Below, piece after piece: positions 1 through 5,706 of a stretch of DNA of 5,706 nt. The position numbers and the translations under genes were made by a program. Under the pieces are notes generated by a model, which was not told the origin of the DNA, searched no databases, and saw nothing but the letters and a program-made list of their open reading frames with translations. This DNA is from Planctomycetota bacterium. Its GTDB lineage: Bacteria; Planctomycetota; UBA8108; UBA1146. Location: contig NZJA01000156.1 of NCBI GenBank assembly GCA_002691835.1, positions 8,095 to 13,800 of the forward strand, read 5' to 3'. How positions within the stretch are numbered: position 1 is the first letter of the stretch; every line of letters starts with the position of its first letter.

Positions 1-1586
1 TCTCCAAAGTCTTGCATATTGCGAGCCATCACGAAGTCAAGGTTCACGTCCACCGTTTGCAATTCTTTTTGCCAATGTGCGTACTTCCAAGCAGCAACTG
101 GACCCTCAAGATTTTCAGTGGTCAGGATAATCGGGGAAACGATGGGTCCATGTTCACTTCGATAAATCGGCAAGTTAAAGAACTGGTCATTCCCCATAGG
201 GATGACTTCAACACGATGTAAAAAGATGTCTTCCACTTCCTCCAGGTAAATATCCACGGTGTGGGCATGAGCCACCTGCCCCGACCATGCATGACGAGGA
301 GTTCGACCAATGATGATTCCCGGCAAACCTGCAAGCGCCATTCCCGAAACATCGATCCCTGCCCCTCGCAGAGACCCCTCAATGATCAGTCCCGGGGCTG
401 TGAAGTCCATTTGAGGTCCAGAATAAATAATTGGCCGACCAGTATCTGTCAGGTCTCCACTCACCACCCAAGCGTAGCTGCCCATACTCGGAGGGGTTCC
501 GATCGACGAGAGTCGATCTTTCGTTCCTTCGAAGAAATCATGAACACCGTCTCTGAGCTCACGTAAATTTTGAGCTTGGTATTGGCCTGCCTGAGGTATC
601 GGTGCTGGATTTGGCATTTGAGATGGAAGAAGGCCTGAGCTGACCGGTGGAATCATCGTCGGAGCATCCGGATCATCAAGCCAACGAAGATCGTTGAACA
701 TCGTCAACCCATCTTCGGGGTGGCTCGCTTCAAGTTCAGCTAGCAGCACTGCATTATTCAGTTGATGAGTCGACAGGGCTTCGGAATCAAAGTTTCTCAG
801 AAGCGTGACCTGTAAGGCCATAATATCGATCAGCGTCCATGCGTTGGGAGCGAATCCAAAGTCATGAAACTCATACGGAAGCAATTCTGGATCAGAATTG
901 ACTTCAGAGATGCGTCTATTAATTCCCGCCAGATATCCCTGAACCAGTTCCCGAGCTCTTTCGGAAATAGTTTCAAAGCCAGCAAGGTATTCTTCGTCTG
1001 AATATCCCAGGATACGAATACTGATATCAGTGGAAAGTTGGTCGGGCCCAAACACCTCTGTAAGATTTCCCCGGCTGAGTCTGCGGAAATATTCCATTTG
1101 CCAAAGTCGATCCACAGCGACTTCATATCCAAACGATTCGTAAAGTTCATAGAGGGATCCCCCCTCAATAAACCAAACTCCGAAATCATCTCTCGTGACC
1201 TCTACCGCTGGAACTTCAGGGCAAACTGAATAGTTCTGACAGTCGCCGATCGCTGATTCTCCACAATACGGAAAGGGGTGTTCTGGGGCAGCACCGTCCA
1301 GTAGCTGAAATTGGAAGATCGATAAAGCATCTGCAAGATCTACCGATCCATCGGCATTGAAGTCACGTGCAGCGAAACAATCTCCACCGGGCCCCGACTG
1401 AAAAAGATGCTGCAACAGCCAAATGCCATCGGAAAGATTCACAGAACCATCGGTATTCGCATCTCCGCGGACAAAAGGAATATCTGCGGACTGAACCACG
1501 GGCCCCGTCGTAGCAAACGCAAGAGTCAGAATCATGGCCAGGGTCATAAGCCTCAAGGGTCGTCGGTTTAGCGGCTGAAAGCTCAA
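1..1586 (-). CDS. Secreted penicillin acylase-family Ntn-hydrolase with N-terminal dockerin module (3' part outside window)
   Basis: Penicillin acylase-type amidases cleave amide bonds of acylated substrates (beta-lactams, N-acyl homoserine lactones, lipopeptides) after self-cleavage frees a catalytic Ser at the start of the beta subunit; the substrate here is unknown. The frame is open for 528 codons to the left edge. I chose the TTG at 1586 because GGGAGGAG lies 7 nt upstream and it adds a basic n-region (NRRPLRL) before a hydrophobic stretch, with likely cleavage near QSA at residue 34; an ATG at 1547 is the alternative. Residues 40-109 are a dockerin-like double calcium-loop module (DANTDG at 42, DFNADG at 75), followed by Cys116 and Cys122. 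The acylase domain starts near residue 128 (VTRDDFGVWFIEG, then VDRLWQMEYFRR). A Pro-rich linker near 325-340 precedes the predicted cleavage at Gly369/Ser370 (GSYAW). GPQ at 390-392 and GLPGIIIG at 420-427 match the beta subunit of E. coli penicillin G acylase. Tyr371 replaces the usual Asn. The catalytic Asn expected about 240 residues into the beta subunit lies outside the window. Confidence 0.9.
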   Translation of the reverse strand, partial: MSFQPLNRRPLRLMTLAMILTLAFATTGPVVQSADIPFVRGDANTDGSVNLSDGIWLLQHLFQSGPGGDCFAARDFNADGSVDLADALSIFQFQLLDGAAPEHPFPYCGESAIGDCQNYSVCPEVPAVEVTRDDFGVWFIEGGSLYELYESFGYEVAVDRLWQMEYFRRLSRGNLTEVFGPDQLSTDISIRILGYSDEEYLAGFETISERARELVQGYLAGINRRISEVNSDPELLPYEFHDFGFAPNAWTLIDIMALQVTLLRNFDSEALSTHQLNNAVLLAELEASHPEDGLTMFNDLRWLDDPDAPTMIPPVSSGLLPSQMPNPAPIPQAGQYQAQNLRELRDGVHDFFEGTKDRLSSIGTPPSMGSYAWVVSGDLTDTGRPIIYSGPQMDFTAPGLIIEGSLRGAGIDVSGMALAGLPGIIIGRTPRHAWSGQVAHAHTVDIYLEEVEDIFLHRVEVIPMGNDQFFNLPIYRSEHGPIVSPIILTTENLEGPVAAWKYAHWQKELQTVDVNLDFVMARNMQDFG

Positions 1587-1593
1587 AGGGGGA

Positions 1594-1601
1594 CTCCTCC
1601 C
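1594..1601 (-). promoter_or_regulatory. Ribosome binding site deciding the TTG start of the acylase gene
   Basis: On the minus strand this reads GGGAGGAG, followed by a 7-nt spacer and the TTG at 1586. The downstream ATG at 1547 has only GAGG three bases away, which is too close. The site therefore supports the non-ATG start and a 13-residue longer signal peptide. An in-frame stop at 1628-1626 limits any further extension. Confidence 0.7.
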
Positions 1602-1685
1602 GGAAAATAGTACCGTTTCCGCTTCCTATCTTATCCGCTGAGAACGCCAACTCGACCCCGGGTATCCCGCATACAGGGACACCGC

Positions 1686-1691
1686 TATAAT
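1686..1691 (+). promoter_or_regulatory. Candidate -10 box (TATAAT) for the 330-residue dockerin protein
   Basis: This is an exact consensus -10 hexamer on the coding strand, 80 bp upstream of the ATG at 1771. The sequence at the expected -35 position (about 1663-1668, TATCCC) does not match TTGACA. If the promoter is real, it may depend on an activator or a different sigma factor. The match could also be chance in a locally AT-rich patch. Confidence 0.3.
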
Positions 1692-1759
1692 CTAAAAAAC
1701 AGGCGGTATTCTGTATATCTAGCCTAATCGGTGTGGATCTGGACCCTTGATTCCGACGT

Positions 1760-1764
1760 GAGGA
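1760..1764 (+). promoter_or_regulatory. Ribosome binding site of the 330-residue dockerin protein
   Basis: GAGGA with a 6-nt spacer precedes the ATG at 1771. This supports that start, which also places a signal peptide at the very N-terminus. Confidence 0.65.
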
Positions 1765-1770
1765 TTTGAC

Positions 1771-2763
1771 ATGAGACTATTGCTGCCTTTCAGCCTGATT
1801 CTTGCATTCGGATTACCGACAGTCGATGCCGGTGAACCGATTGAAGATGTCTTCGTCAACTCTGGAATCAGTATCACTGGAGGAGCGCTCTCAGCAGCTT
1901 CAGCCATTCTCGACCCCCTCCTTCAGGGACAGCTCTCTGCGAGCCCGCAATTCAATCTCTTGGAGATCCAAAATCTGGACGACCCCCAAATGCAAGATGA
2001 TCCTGATATCACCGTCGCTTCATTTCTAGCGATCGATGTAGACGGGGATTCTGCAAACAATTTCGACGGAACGAATCTCTTCGAAGCAACACCGGAGAGC
2101 TTCGACGATACAGGCATGCCGCTCGTGGTTTTTGGATCTGGCACCATCACCTCTGGAGAATTGACTGCTGGACCGGCTGACTTGCAAGGTCCAGGCGGCA
2201 TCTCTTTACCCGATATCATTCTTCAGTTGACGATCGAGCCCGGTGGAGTTTCTGCGATCACCCCACCAATTCCGGCAGCGATTCCTGTCGCTATTTTCGA
2301 TGCCATTCCCGCCCCTTTTCCTTTTGACGGATTCCCCTTCAACTACGACACGTTGACTGAAGTTTTGGCATTCGTGGGGATTGTGGTAGACACCGATCTG
2401 GATGCTGACGGTATCTTCGATGCCTACAGTGTTGAATTTTCGCTCACCTTTGTTTCCTGCCAGTTGGTTTATCCCGATTTGACAGTATCCACATTCAGGA
2501 GAGGCGACTTCAGTGGAGATGGAAGCCTCGATATCAGTGACTCCATCAATATGCTCAGCTATCTCTTCACCGGTGGCTCTGAACCGGGGTGCATGGACAG
2601 TAGCGATATCGACGATAATGGTCTCATCGACATCGCCGATGCGGTCCTGCTCTTGGGTCACCTCTTCACAGGTGGTGCTCCGCCTGCAGCCCCCTACGAT
2701 TCCTGCGGAGAAGATACTACGGTTGATCCCTTGGAATGCCTGATCCCACATCAGGGCTGCTAG
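1771..2763 (+). CDS. Secreted protein with unrecognised N-terminal domain and C-terminal dockerin module
   Basis: The 330-residue product begins with a short basic n-region and a Leu/Phe-rich hydrophobic core. Probable signal peptidase cleavage follows Val-Asp-Ala at residue 20. Residues 21-240 form an acidic domain rich in Gly, Pro and hydrophobic residues and poor in Lys and Arg, probably beta-rich; I do not recognise its family. Within it, DTDLDADGIFD (207-217) resembles an extra calcium-binding loop. Residues 244-313 are a dockerin-like module with two calcium loops (DFSGDG at 246, DIDDNG at 279), each followed by a helix ending in LFTGG. The tail holds Cys312, Cys323 and the C-terminal Cys330, which with Cys274 could form disulfides. 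Dockerins bind cohesins in cellulosomes, but in planctomycetes they are common without an obvious cellulosome, so a role in surface or extracellular attachment is inference. The gene diverges from the acylase gene and converges on the DUF188 gene, sharing 4 bp with it at the stops. Confidence 0.9.
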   Translation: MRLLLPFSLILAFGLPTVDAGEPIEDVFVNSGISITGGALSAASAILDPLLQGQLSASPQFNLLEIQNLDDPQMQDDPDITVASFLAIDVDGDSANNFDGTNLFEATPESFDDTGMPLVVFGSGTITSGELTAGPADLQGPGGISLPDIILQLTIEPGGVSAITPPIPAAIPVAIFDAIPAPFPFDGFPFNYDTLTEVLAFVGIVVDTDLDADGIFDAYSVEFSLTFVSCQLVYPDLTVSTFRRGDFSGDGSLDISDSINMLSYLFTGGSEPGCMDSSDIDDNGLIDIADAVLLLGHLFTGGAPPAAPYDSCGEDTTVDPLECLIPHQGC

Positions 2764-2770
2764 CCCCTGA
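2739..2770. repeat. Overlapping inverted repeats at the convergent gene junction
   Basis: CCTGAT (2739-2744) and ATCAGG (2750-2755) form a perfect 6-bp inverted repeat with a 5-nt loop. GGGCT (2754-2758) and AGCCC (2762-2766) form a second hairpin, extended by three more pairs (2751-2753 with 2768-2770) past a single bulged C. The two share bases, so they cannot form together. The second surrounds the shared CTAG stop palindrome. Neither is followed by a T-tract on either strand, so they are not typical intrinsic terminators; they could still affect transcript ends of the two converging genes. Confidence 0.4.
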
Positions 2771-3242
2771 GGAGCGGTTGCAGGACGCGATCCATCGCCT
2801 GTAGAAAACTGGAACGATCTCGTGCCTCAAAAGGTGCAGGCCCCTTGGTGGGCAACCCAAGATCACGCATGTGAGTCGACAGGTCCCTGCGGGCCAATGC
2901 TTCACCGACCGTCTCTTCATCCAAAATACGGCCTCTGGGATCGACAACATGTGCCCCTGCAGCAACGCAGCGTGAGGCGAGTGGAATATCTCCACAAACT
3001 ACCACCGTTGCTGAATCACAGTTCTCAGCAATCCAATCATCTGCGGCATCAAACAGTTCCGGGACAACTTCCAGACGGAAACCTGATCCAGAAGGAATCC
3101 TCATCGACCTGTTTGCCACAAAGATCACCGGCAATTTTAATCTTTTCGCGACTCTGGCGACTTCGTCTTTGACGGGGCAACCGTCAGCGTCGACGACGAT
3201 CCTGACCGATTTAGAATCCAAGGGTTCTCCTCCGGACTTCAT
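2760..3242 (-). CDS. YaiI/YqxD family protein (DUF188, UPF0178)
   Basis: This is a small, probably cytoplasmic protein of a widespread family with a PIN-like fold and no settled biochemical role. Family hallmarks are all present: VDADGCPVKDEV (17-28), VANRSMRIP (42-50), GDIPLA with a downstream DPRGR (84-105), and a C-terminal TKGP...DR..F stretch (132-146) matching the GGP...DR..F of relatives. The frame from the ATG at 3242 gives 160 residues and overlaps the stop of the upstream DUF255 gene as ATGA, suggesting translational coupling. However, GGAGGAG at 3233-3227 stands 5 nt before an in-frame TTG at 3221. That start would give 153 residues, close to the 152 of E. coli YaiI as I recall it, so the shorter form may be the real product. 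The stop codon overlaps the stop of the converging dockerin gene in a CTAG palindrome. The identification is firm; the start is not. Confidence 0.93.
   Translation of the reverse strand: MKSGGEPLDSKSVRIVVDADGCPVKDEVARVAKRLKLPVIFVANRSMRIPSGSGFRLEVVPELFDAADDWIAENCDSATVVVCGDIPLASRCVAAGAHVVDPRGRILDEETVGEALARRDLSTHMRDLGLPTKGPAPFEARDRSSFLQAMDRVLQPLLRG
3227..3233 (-). promoter_or_regulatory. Internal ribosome binding site favouring a TTG start for the DUF188 gene
   Basis: GGAGGAG on the minus strand is followed by AACCC and an in-frame TTG at 3221-3219. The ATG at 3242 lacks a well-placed purine-rich site; the nearest, CGGAG, is about 16 nt away. The acylase gene in the same window also pairs a GGAGGAG-type site with a TTG start, so this pattern appears usable in the genome. 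Confidence 0.5.
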
Positions 3243-5500
3243 TCTTCGGCAGCCTGACTCCGAGGTGCCTTTTCACTGACCGATCCAGATTCATTCACAA
3301 GCTCCTGGATACGAAGATTCAATTCTTTCACTGTTCCCAATGGGACTTCACAGACTTGATCGATACAAACATAGGCGAGAGGTTTTCCCTCTGCAGATTT
3401 CCGCCCCTGGAACAAGGGAAGGGTGGGTTTCTCGGCGTTCTCATCTGAATCGCTCTCGAATGCAAGGATGATACCCGGATGGGTAGAGGCTCTCACGGCC
3501 TGAATCATCTGCTGAGTCTCCTCCAGAACTGGATCACCGACAATCACAACGACTGGAGATCGCCTCGACATCGCTTGAACCGCCAGCAGCAGTTCTGCGG
3601 CCCCCATTGGATAAGGTCCGACTCGAGAGAGGCAAGCCTTCACCAGGTGCGTAGCAGCTTCGCCGTGCTCCGATGACCCCGTCAACTCATGAAGCCTGAG
3701 GAGATTTCGAGTCATCGTTGCATTGCCGGAGGGAATCGCACCATCAAAGTAATCCCGACGACGGCCCACGACGAGATCAACTTCGGCGGGAGCTTCATAA
3801 AACCCATGTTCGGGTTCCAAAGGACCGAACTCCTCATGAATCTTTGAGATGCCCTCTTCGGCATCTGCTACAAATTGTGGGTCAAAGGTCGCCTCGTAGA
3901 GATCCAGGCAGCATTTAACCCATAAAGCGGCATCCTGAAGGGTCGCAGGGTTGCCGGCCACCATACGCTCTTGACCGGCAGAATCGACATGACGATCAAG
4001 GCGACGCAGGAATCCCTGATCCCCGACAAGTGTTTTCGATATCGACTCATGAGCTTTTCTCGCAGCTTGCTCAAAGTCAGCATTCCCCAGGATCGCGGCC
4101 CCTTTGGCGAGTCCCGAGATCGCCAGAGCATTCCAGCCAAGAATGATCTTGTCATCCCGTTTCGGTGCGACTCGCAACTCTCGTGCAGCGAGAAGTTTTT
4201 CGATGCCCTCATGGATCTTGATCGACAGTTCCTGTTCTGTGAGTCCTGCAGTTTTCGCCAGCACCTCCAGTGACACAGCCCGACGGGGAACACTGGCTTC
4301 CCCCTCCTCGAAGTTGCCGTTCTTCTCAATCCCCAGATATTCACAAACCCAACGGGCAGAATCCTCCGATAGAATTTCTTCTACCTGCTCAGGGGTCCAT
4401 ACATAATAGGATCCCTCCACTCCTCCGGAATCGGCATCCCATGAACCGGCAAACGCTCCATTTTCCAACTGGAATTGGATCAACATCGCTTCCAGAACTT
4501 TTGCCCCAGTTTCCAACAATGACCGATCAGCGGTCATGCGCCCTATCTCCAAATAACTCTCAGCCAATGATCCCTGGTTGTAGAGCATTTTTTCAAAGTG
4601 AGGAACTTGCCACGCGGCATCGACGCTGTAGCGATGAAATCCTCCGCCGACCTGATCGTAAATTCCACCGCGAGCCATCTCCTTTAGGACTGCAACAGAT
4701 CTGTTTAAAGAAACGCTGTCGCCGACCAAAACTCCCTCTCCCGCCAAAAACTGAAGAAACCTCGGAGCAGGGAATCTGGGGGCCTTCCCAAAACCTGCTG
4801 GATCGGGAGTATAGGTTGCAGCAGCGGTCTCGACCCCACCAGACAGGAACAGATCCATCGTCTGTCCCTCATGAAGGCGGTTCTCGCGCCCTTCCAGATG
4901 CTCAATCAGGCCCGCAGCACTCTCTTTCATACGTCCACGATCTTCCCTCCATGCTTTTTCAATGGAAGAAATCAACTCGAGGAAGCCTGGCCTGTTAAAT
5001 CGCTCACGGGGTGGGAAATAGGTCCCTCCATAAAAGGGTTTTCCATCCGGTAACAAGAAGACTGAGAGAGGCCAGCCTCCTCCACCCGTCATGGCCCTGA
5101 CCGCATCCATATAAACTTCATCCACATGTGGTAGATCTTCTCGATCAACCTTGATCGATATGAAATGAGTATTCAGGAAGCCGGCAATGGCGGGATCTGA
5201 AAAGGATTCCCTTCGCATGACATGACACCAATGACAGCTGGAATAACCAATCGATAGAAAAATTGGACGATCTCCAGATCGAGCAGCTTCAAAAGCTTCG
5301 TCTCCCCAAGTCCACCATTCAACGGGGTTCTCTGCGTGCTCACGAAGATATGCACTGGGACTGTTTTTTAGTCGCCAGCCGCCGAGAGACGAATCACCAG
5401 CCTGCTCTTGTCCAGGTAAGCCTGGCGAAAATAATGCTGTCATCATCAAGAGAACCATCTTTCTTCCCATGGGAGACCATTTTTCAATCTGGGGTTTCAC
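3239..5500 (-). CDS. DUF255/SPATA20-like thioredoxin-domain protein, probably exported
   Basis: The family (YyaL, SPATA20) joins an N-terminal thioredoxin-like domain to an (alpha/alpha)6-barrel resembling sugar epimerases and glycosidases; its activity is not well defined. All main signatures are visible: SPYL-like SPSAYL and NPVEWW (48-63), FLSIGYSSCHWC with the redox pair Cys89/Cys92, KVDRED (117-122), GGGGWPLSVFLLPDG (139-153), YDQVGGGFHRYS (281-292), HFEKMLYNQ (301-309), SWDADS (353-358), YYVWTPEQ (365-372), DGAIPSGNAT (586-595) and a C-terminal CIDQVC (712-717). Length is typical if slightly long. The frame opens with GTG at 5500, but an ATG at 5470 gives an N-terminus of MGRK plus a hydrophobic run, a more conventional signal peptide; neither has a strong ribosome binding site. 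Residues 13-30 thus suggest export, which would place the CHWC motif outside the cytoplasm. It overlaps the downstream DUF188 gene by 4 bp and is separated from the upstream gene by a terminator, so it heads a two-gene operon. Confidence 0.93.
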   Translation of the reverse strand: MKPQIEKWSPMGRKMVLLMMTALFSPGLPGQEQAGDSSLGGWRLKNSPSAYLREHAENPVEWWTWGDEAFEAARSGDRPIFLSIGYSSCHWCHVMRRESFSDPAIAGFLNTHFISIKVDREDLPHVDEVYMDAVRAMTGGGGWPLSVFLLPDGKPFYGGTYFPPRERFNRPGFLELISSIEKAWREDRGRMKESAAGLIEHLEGRENRLHEGQTMDLFLSGGVETAAATYTPDPAGFGKAPRFPAPRFLQFLAGEGVLVGDSVSLNRSVAVLKEMARGGIYDQVGGGFHRYSVDAAWQVPHFEKMLYNQGSLAESYLEIGRMTADRSLLETGAKVLEAMLIQFQLENGAFAGSWDADSGGVEGSYYVWTPEQVEEILSEDSARWVCEYLGIEKNGNFEEGEASVPRRAVSLEVLAKTAGLTEQELSIKIHEGIEKLLAARELRVAPKRDDKIILGWNALAISGLAKGAAILGNADFEQAARKAHESISKTLVGDQGFLRRLDRHVDSAGQERMVAGNPATLQDAALWVKCCLDLYEATFDPQFVADAEEGISKIHEEFGPLEPEHGFYEAPAEVDLVVGRRRDYFDGAIPSGNATMTRNLLRLHELTGSSEHGEAATHLVKACLSRVGPYPMGAAELLLAVQAMSRRSPVVVIVGDPVLEETQQMIQAVRASTHPGIILAFESDSDENAEKPTLPLFQGRKSAEGKPLAYVCIDQVCEVPLGTVKELNLRIQELVNESGSVSEKAPRSQAAEE

Positions 5501-5587
5501 CTACCACTGATTATCCCCACTCCAGTGTCAAAAAATACTCATCGAGCAGAATCCCTGAAGTGAAACATGGGAAGAACCCCACAAAAA

Positions 5588-5615
5588 AAGCCCCCCCGGT
5601 AATCCGGGAGGGCTT
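5588..5615 (-). terminator. Intrinsic terminator of the gene at the right edge
   Basis: Read on the minus strand, AAGCCCTCCCGG and CCGGGGGGGCTT flank an ATTA loop, giving up to 12 stem pairs with one G-U wobble. The T-tract is seven Ts (5589-5583), two of which can also pair in the stem. The wobble position becomes a C-A mismatch on the plus-strand RNA, and that side lacks a T-run, so the element is directional. It starts 25 bp after the stop codon of the right-edge gene and isolates it from the DUF255 operon. Confidence 0.9.
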
Positions 5616-5640
5616 CCGCATTTCAACAAATTCAACCTGA

Positions 5641-5706
5641 TCAGGCAGGAATCTGCTCCTTGTTAGCCGTGAAGACGTTCGAGAAGAACGCTCCAAAGAA
5701 GGAAGC
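5641..5706 (-). CDS. C-terminal end of an unidentified gene (5' part outside window)
   Basis: Only the last 21 codons and the TGA stop are inside the window. The visible peptide starts with a Phe-rich stretch (ASFFGAFFSNVF) and ends TANKEQIPA, which could be the end of a membrane segment or an amphipathic helix followed by a short polar tail. The strong minus-strand terminator 25 bp downstream is the main reason for accepting this as a real gene end. No family can be named from so little sequence. Confidence 0.65.
   Translation of the reverse strand, partial: ASFFGAFFSNVFTANKEQIPA

Larger units (their letters stand above)
1587..1770. promoter_or_regulatory. Divergent intergenic region between the two dockerin-protein genes
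   Basis: These 184 bp separate two divergently transcribed genes and should hold both promoters. A perfect TATAAT at 1686-1691 reads toward the plus-strand gene and would give a leader of roughly 75 nt, but no good -35 box sits 16-18 bp upstream. The box lies just inside a 5-bp inverted repeat (ACCGC at 1681-1685, GCGGT at 1703-1707). A third related half-site, CGGTGT, is at 1729-1734. No convincing sigma70 promoter was found for the minus-strand gene. Calling the region regulatory follows mainly from gene orientation. Confidence 0.45.

Noticed and set aside
830..1189. A 119-codon minus-strand open frame in a different reading frame from the acylase
   Set aside because: The acylase frame is continuous here and carries the family's N-terminal motifs, so this is a shadow frame and not a frameshifted piece.
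2206..2751. A 181-codon open frame on the minus strand
   Set aside because: It is antisense to the dockerin gene, where the plus-strand frame contains clear calcium loops. The antisense product shows no signal, motif or ribosome site.
4270..4998. A 242-codon open frame on the plus strand
   Set aside because: It lies wholly antisense to the DUF255 gene, whose frame shows conserved family motifs throughout this interval. The antisense peptide is Pro/Arg/Ser-rich with no recognisable domain.
5510..5531. Perfect TTGACA (minus strand, 5531-5526) with GATAAT at 5515-5510 upstream of the DUF255 gene
   Set aside because: The spacer is only 10 bp, far from the 16-18 bp needed for a sigma70 promoter, and no acceptable -10 box lies at the correct distance.
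5511..5696. A 61-codon minus-strand open frame spanning the terminator
   Set aside because: It runs through the terminator hairpin and overlaps the right-edge gene end in another frame. The peptide has no coherent features.
1..5706. CRISPR array, insertion sequence, tRNA or rRNA gene
   Set aside because: I saw no regularly spaced direct repeats, no transposase motifs or terminal inverted repeats, and no tRNA- or rRNA-like conserved sequence on either strand.

Overview
The window looks like chromosomal DNA from a planctomycete or a closely related environmental bacterium. The main evidence is two secreted proteins carrying a dockerin-type module of the style common in Planctomycetota: two DxNxDG-type calcium loops, the LF.GG..P linker wording and a cysteine-rich tail ending in or near CG...C...C. 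Frequent TTG/GTG starts fit but do not prove this. No phage, transposon, CRISPR array, tRNA or rRNA gene is visible.

Layout, left to right. (1) Positions 1-1586, minus strand: the first 528 codons of a secreted penicillin acylase-family (Ntn-hydrolase) protein with an N-terminal dockerin module. The gene runs off the left edge. (2) Positions 1587-1770: a divergent intergenic region with a TATAAT box, short inverted repeats and clear Shine-Dalgarno sites for both flanking genes. (3) Positions 1771-2763, plus strand: a secreted 330-residue protein with an unrecognised N-terminal domain and a C-terminal dockerin module. (4) Positions 2760-3242, minus strand: a YaiI/YqxD (DUF188, UPF0178) protein whose stop codon shares a CTAG palindrome with the stop of gene 3. 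(5) Positions 3239-5500, minus strand: a DUF255/SPATA20-like thioredoxin-domain protein of 753 codons with a CHWC motif and a probable export signal. It overlaps the DUF188 gene by an ATGA, so the two form an operon. (6) Positions 5588-5615: a strong intrinsic terminator reading on the minus strand. (7) Positions 5641-5706, minus strand: the last 21 codons of an unidentified gene that this terminator closes.

How the genes relate. The acylase and the 330-residue protein are divergent neighbours. Both are probably exported, and both carry the same 70-residue dockerin block (26 of 70 positions identical by my count, no gaps). This suggests a common extracellular or periplasmic attachment mode, but no cohesin partner is in the window. 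The DUF255-DUF188 pair is a separate transcription unit converging on the dockerin gene. No functional link between the pair and the dockerin proteins can be read from the sequence.

The most interesting part is the acylase. It has a dockerin plus cysteine tail placed before an Ntn-hydrolase domain, and Tyr instead of the usual Asn directly after the predicted autocatalytic serine. This is an unusual variant of known families rather than clear evidence of a new system.
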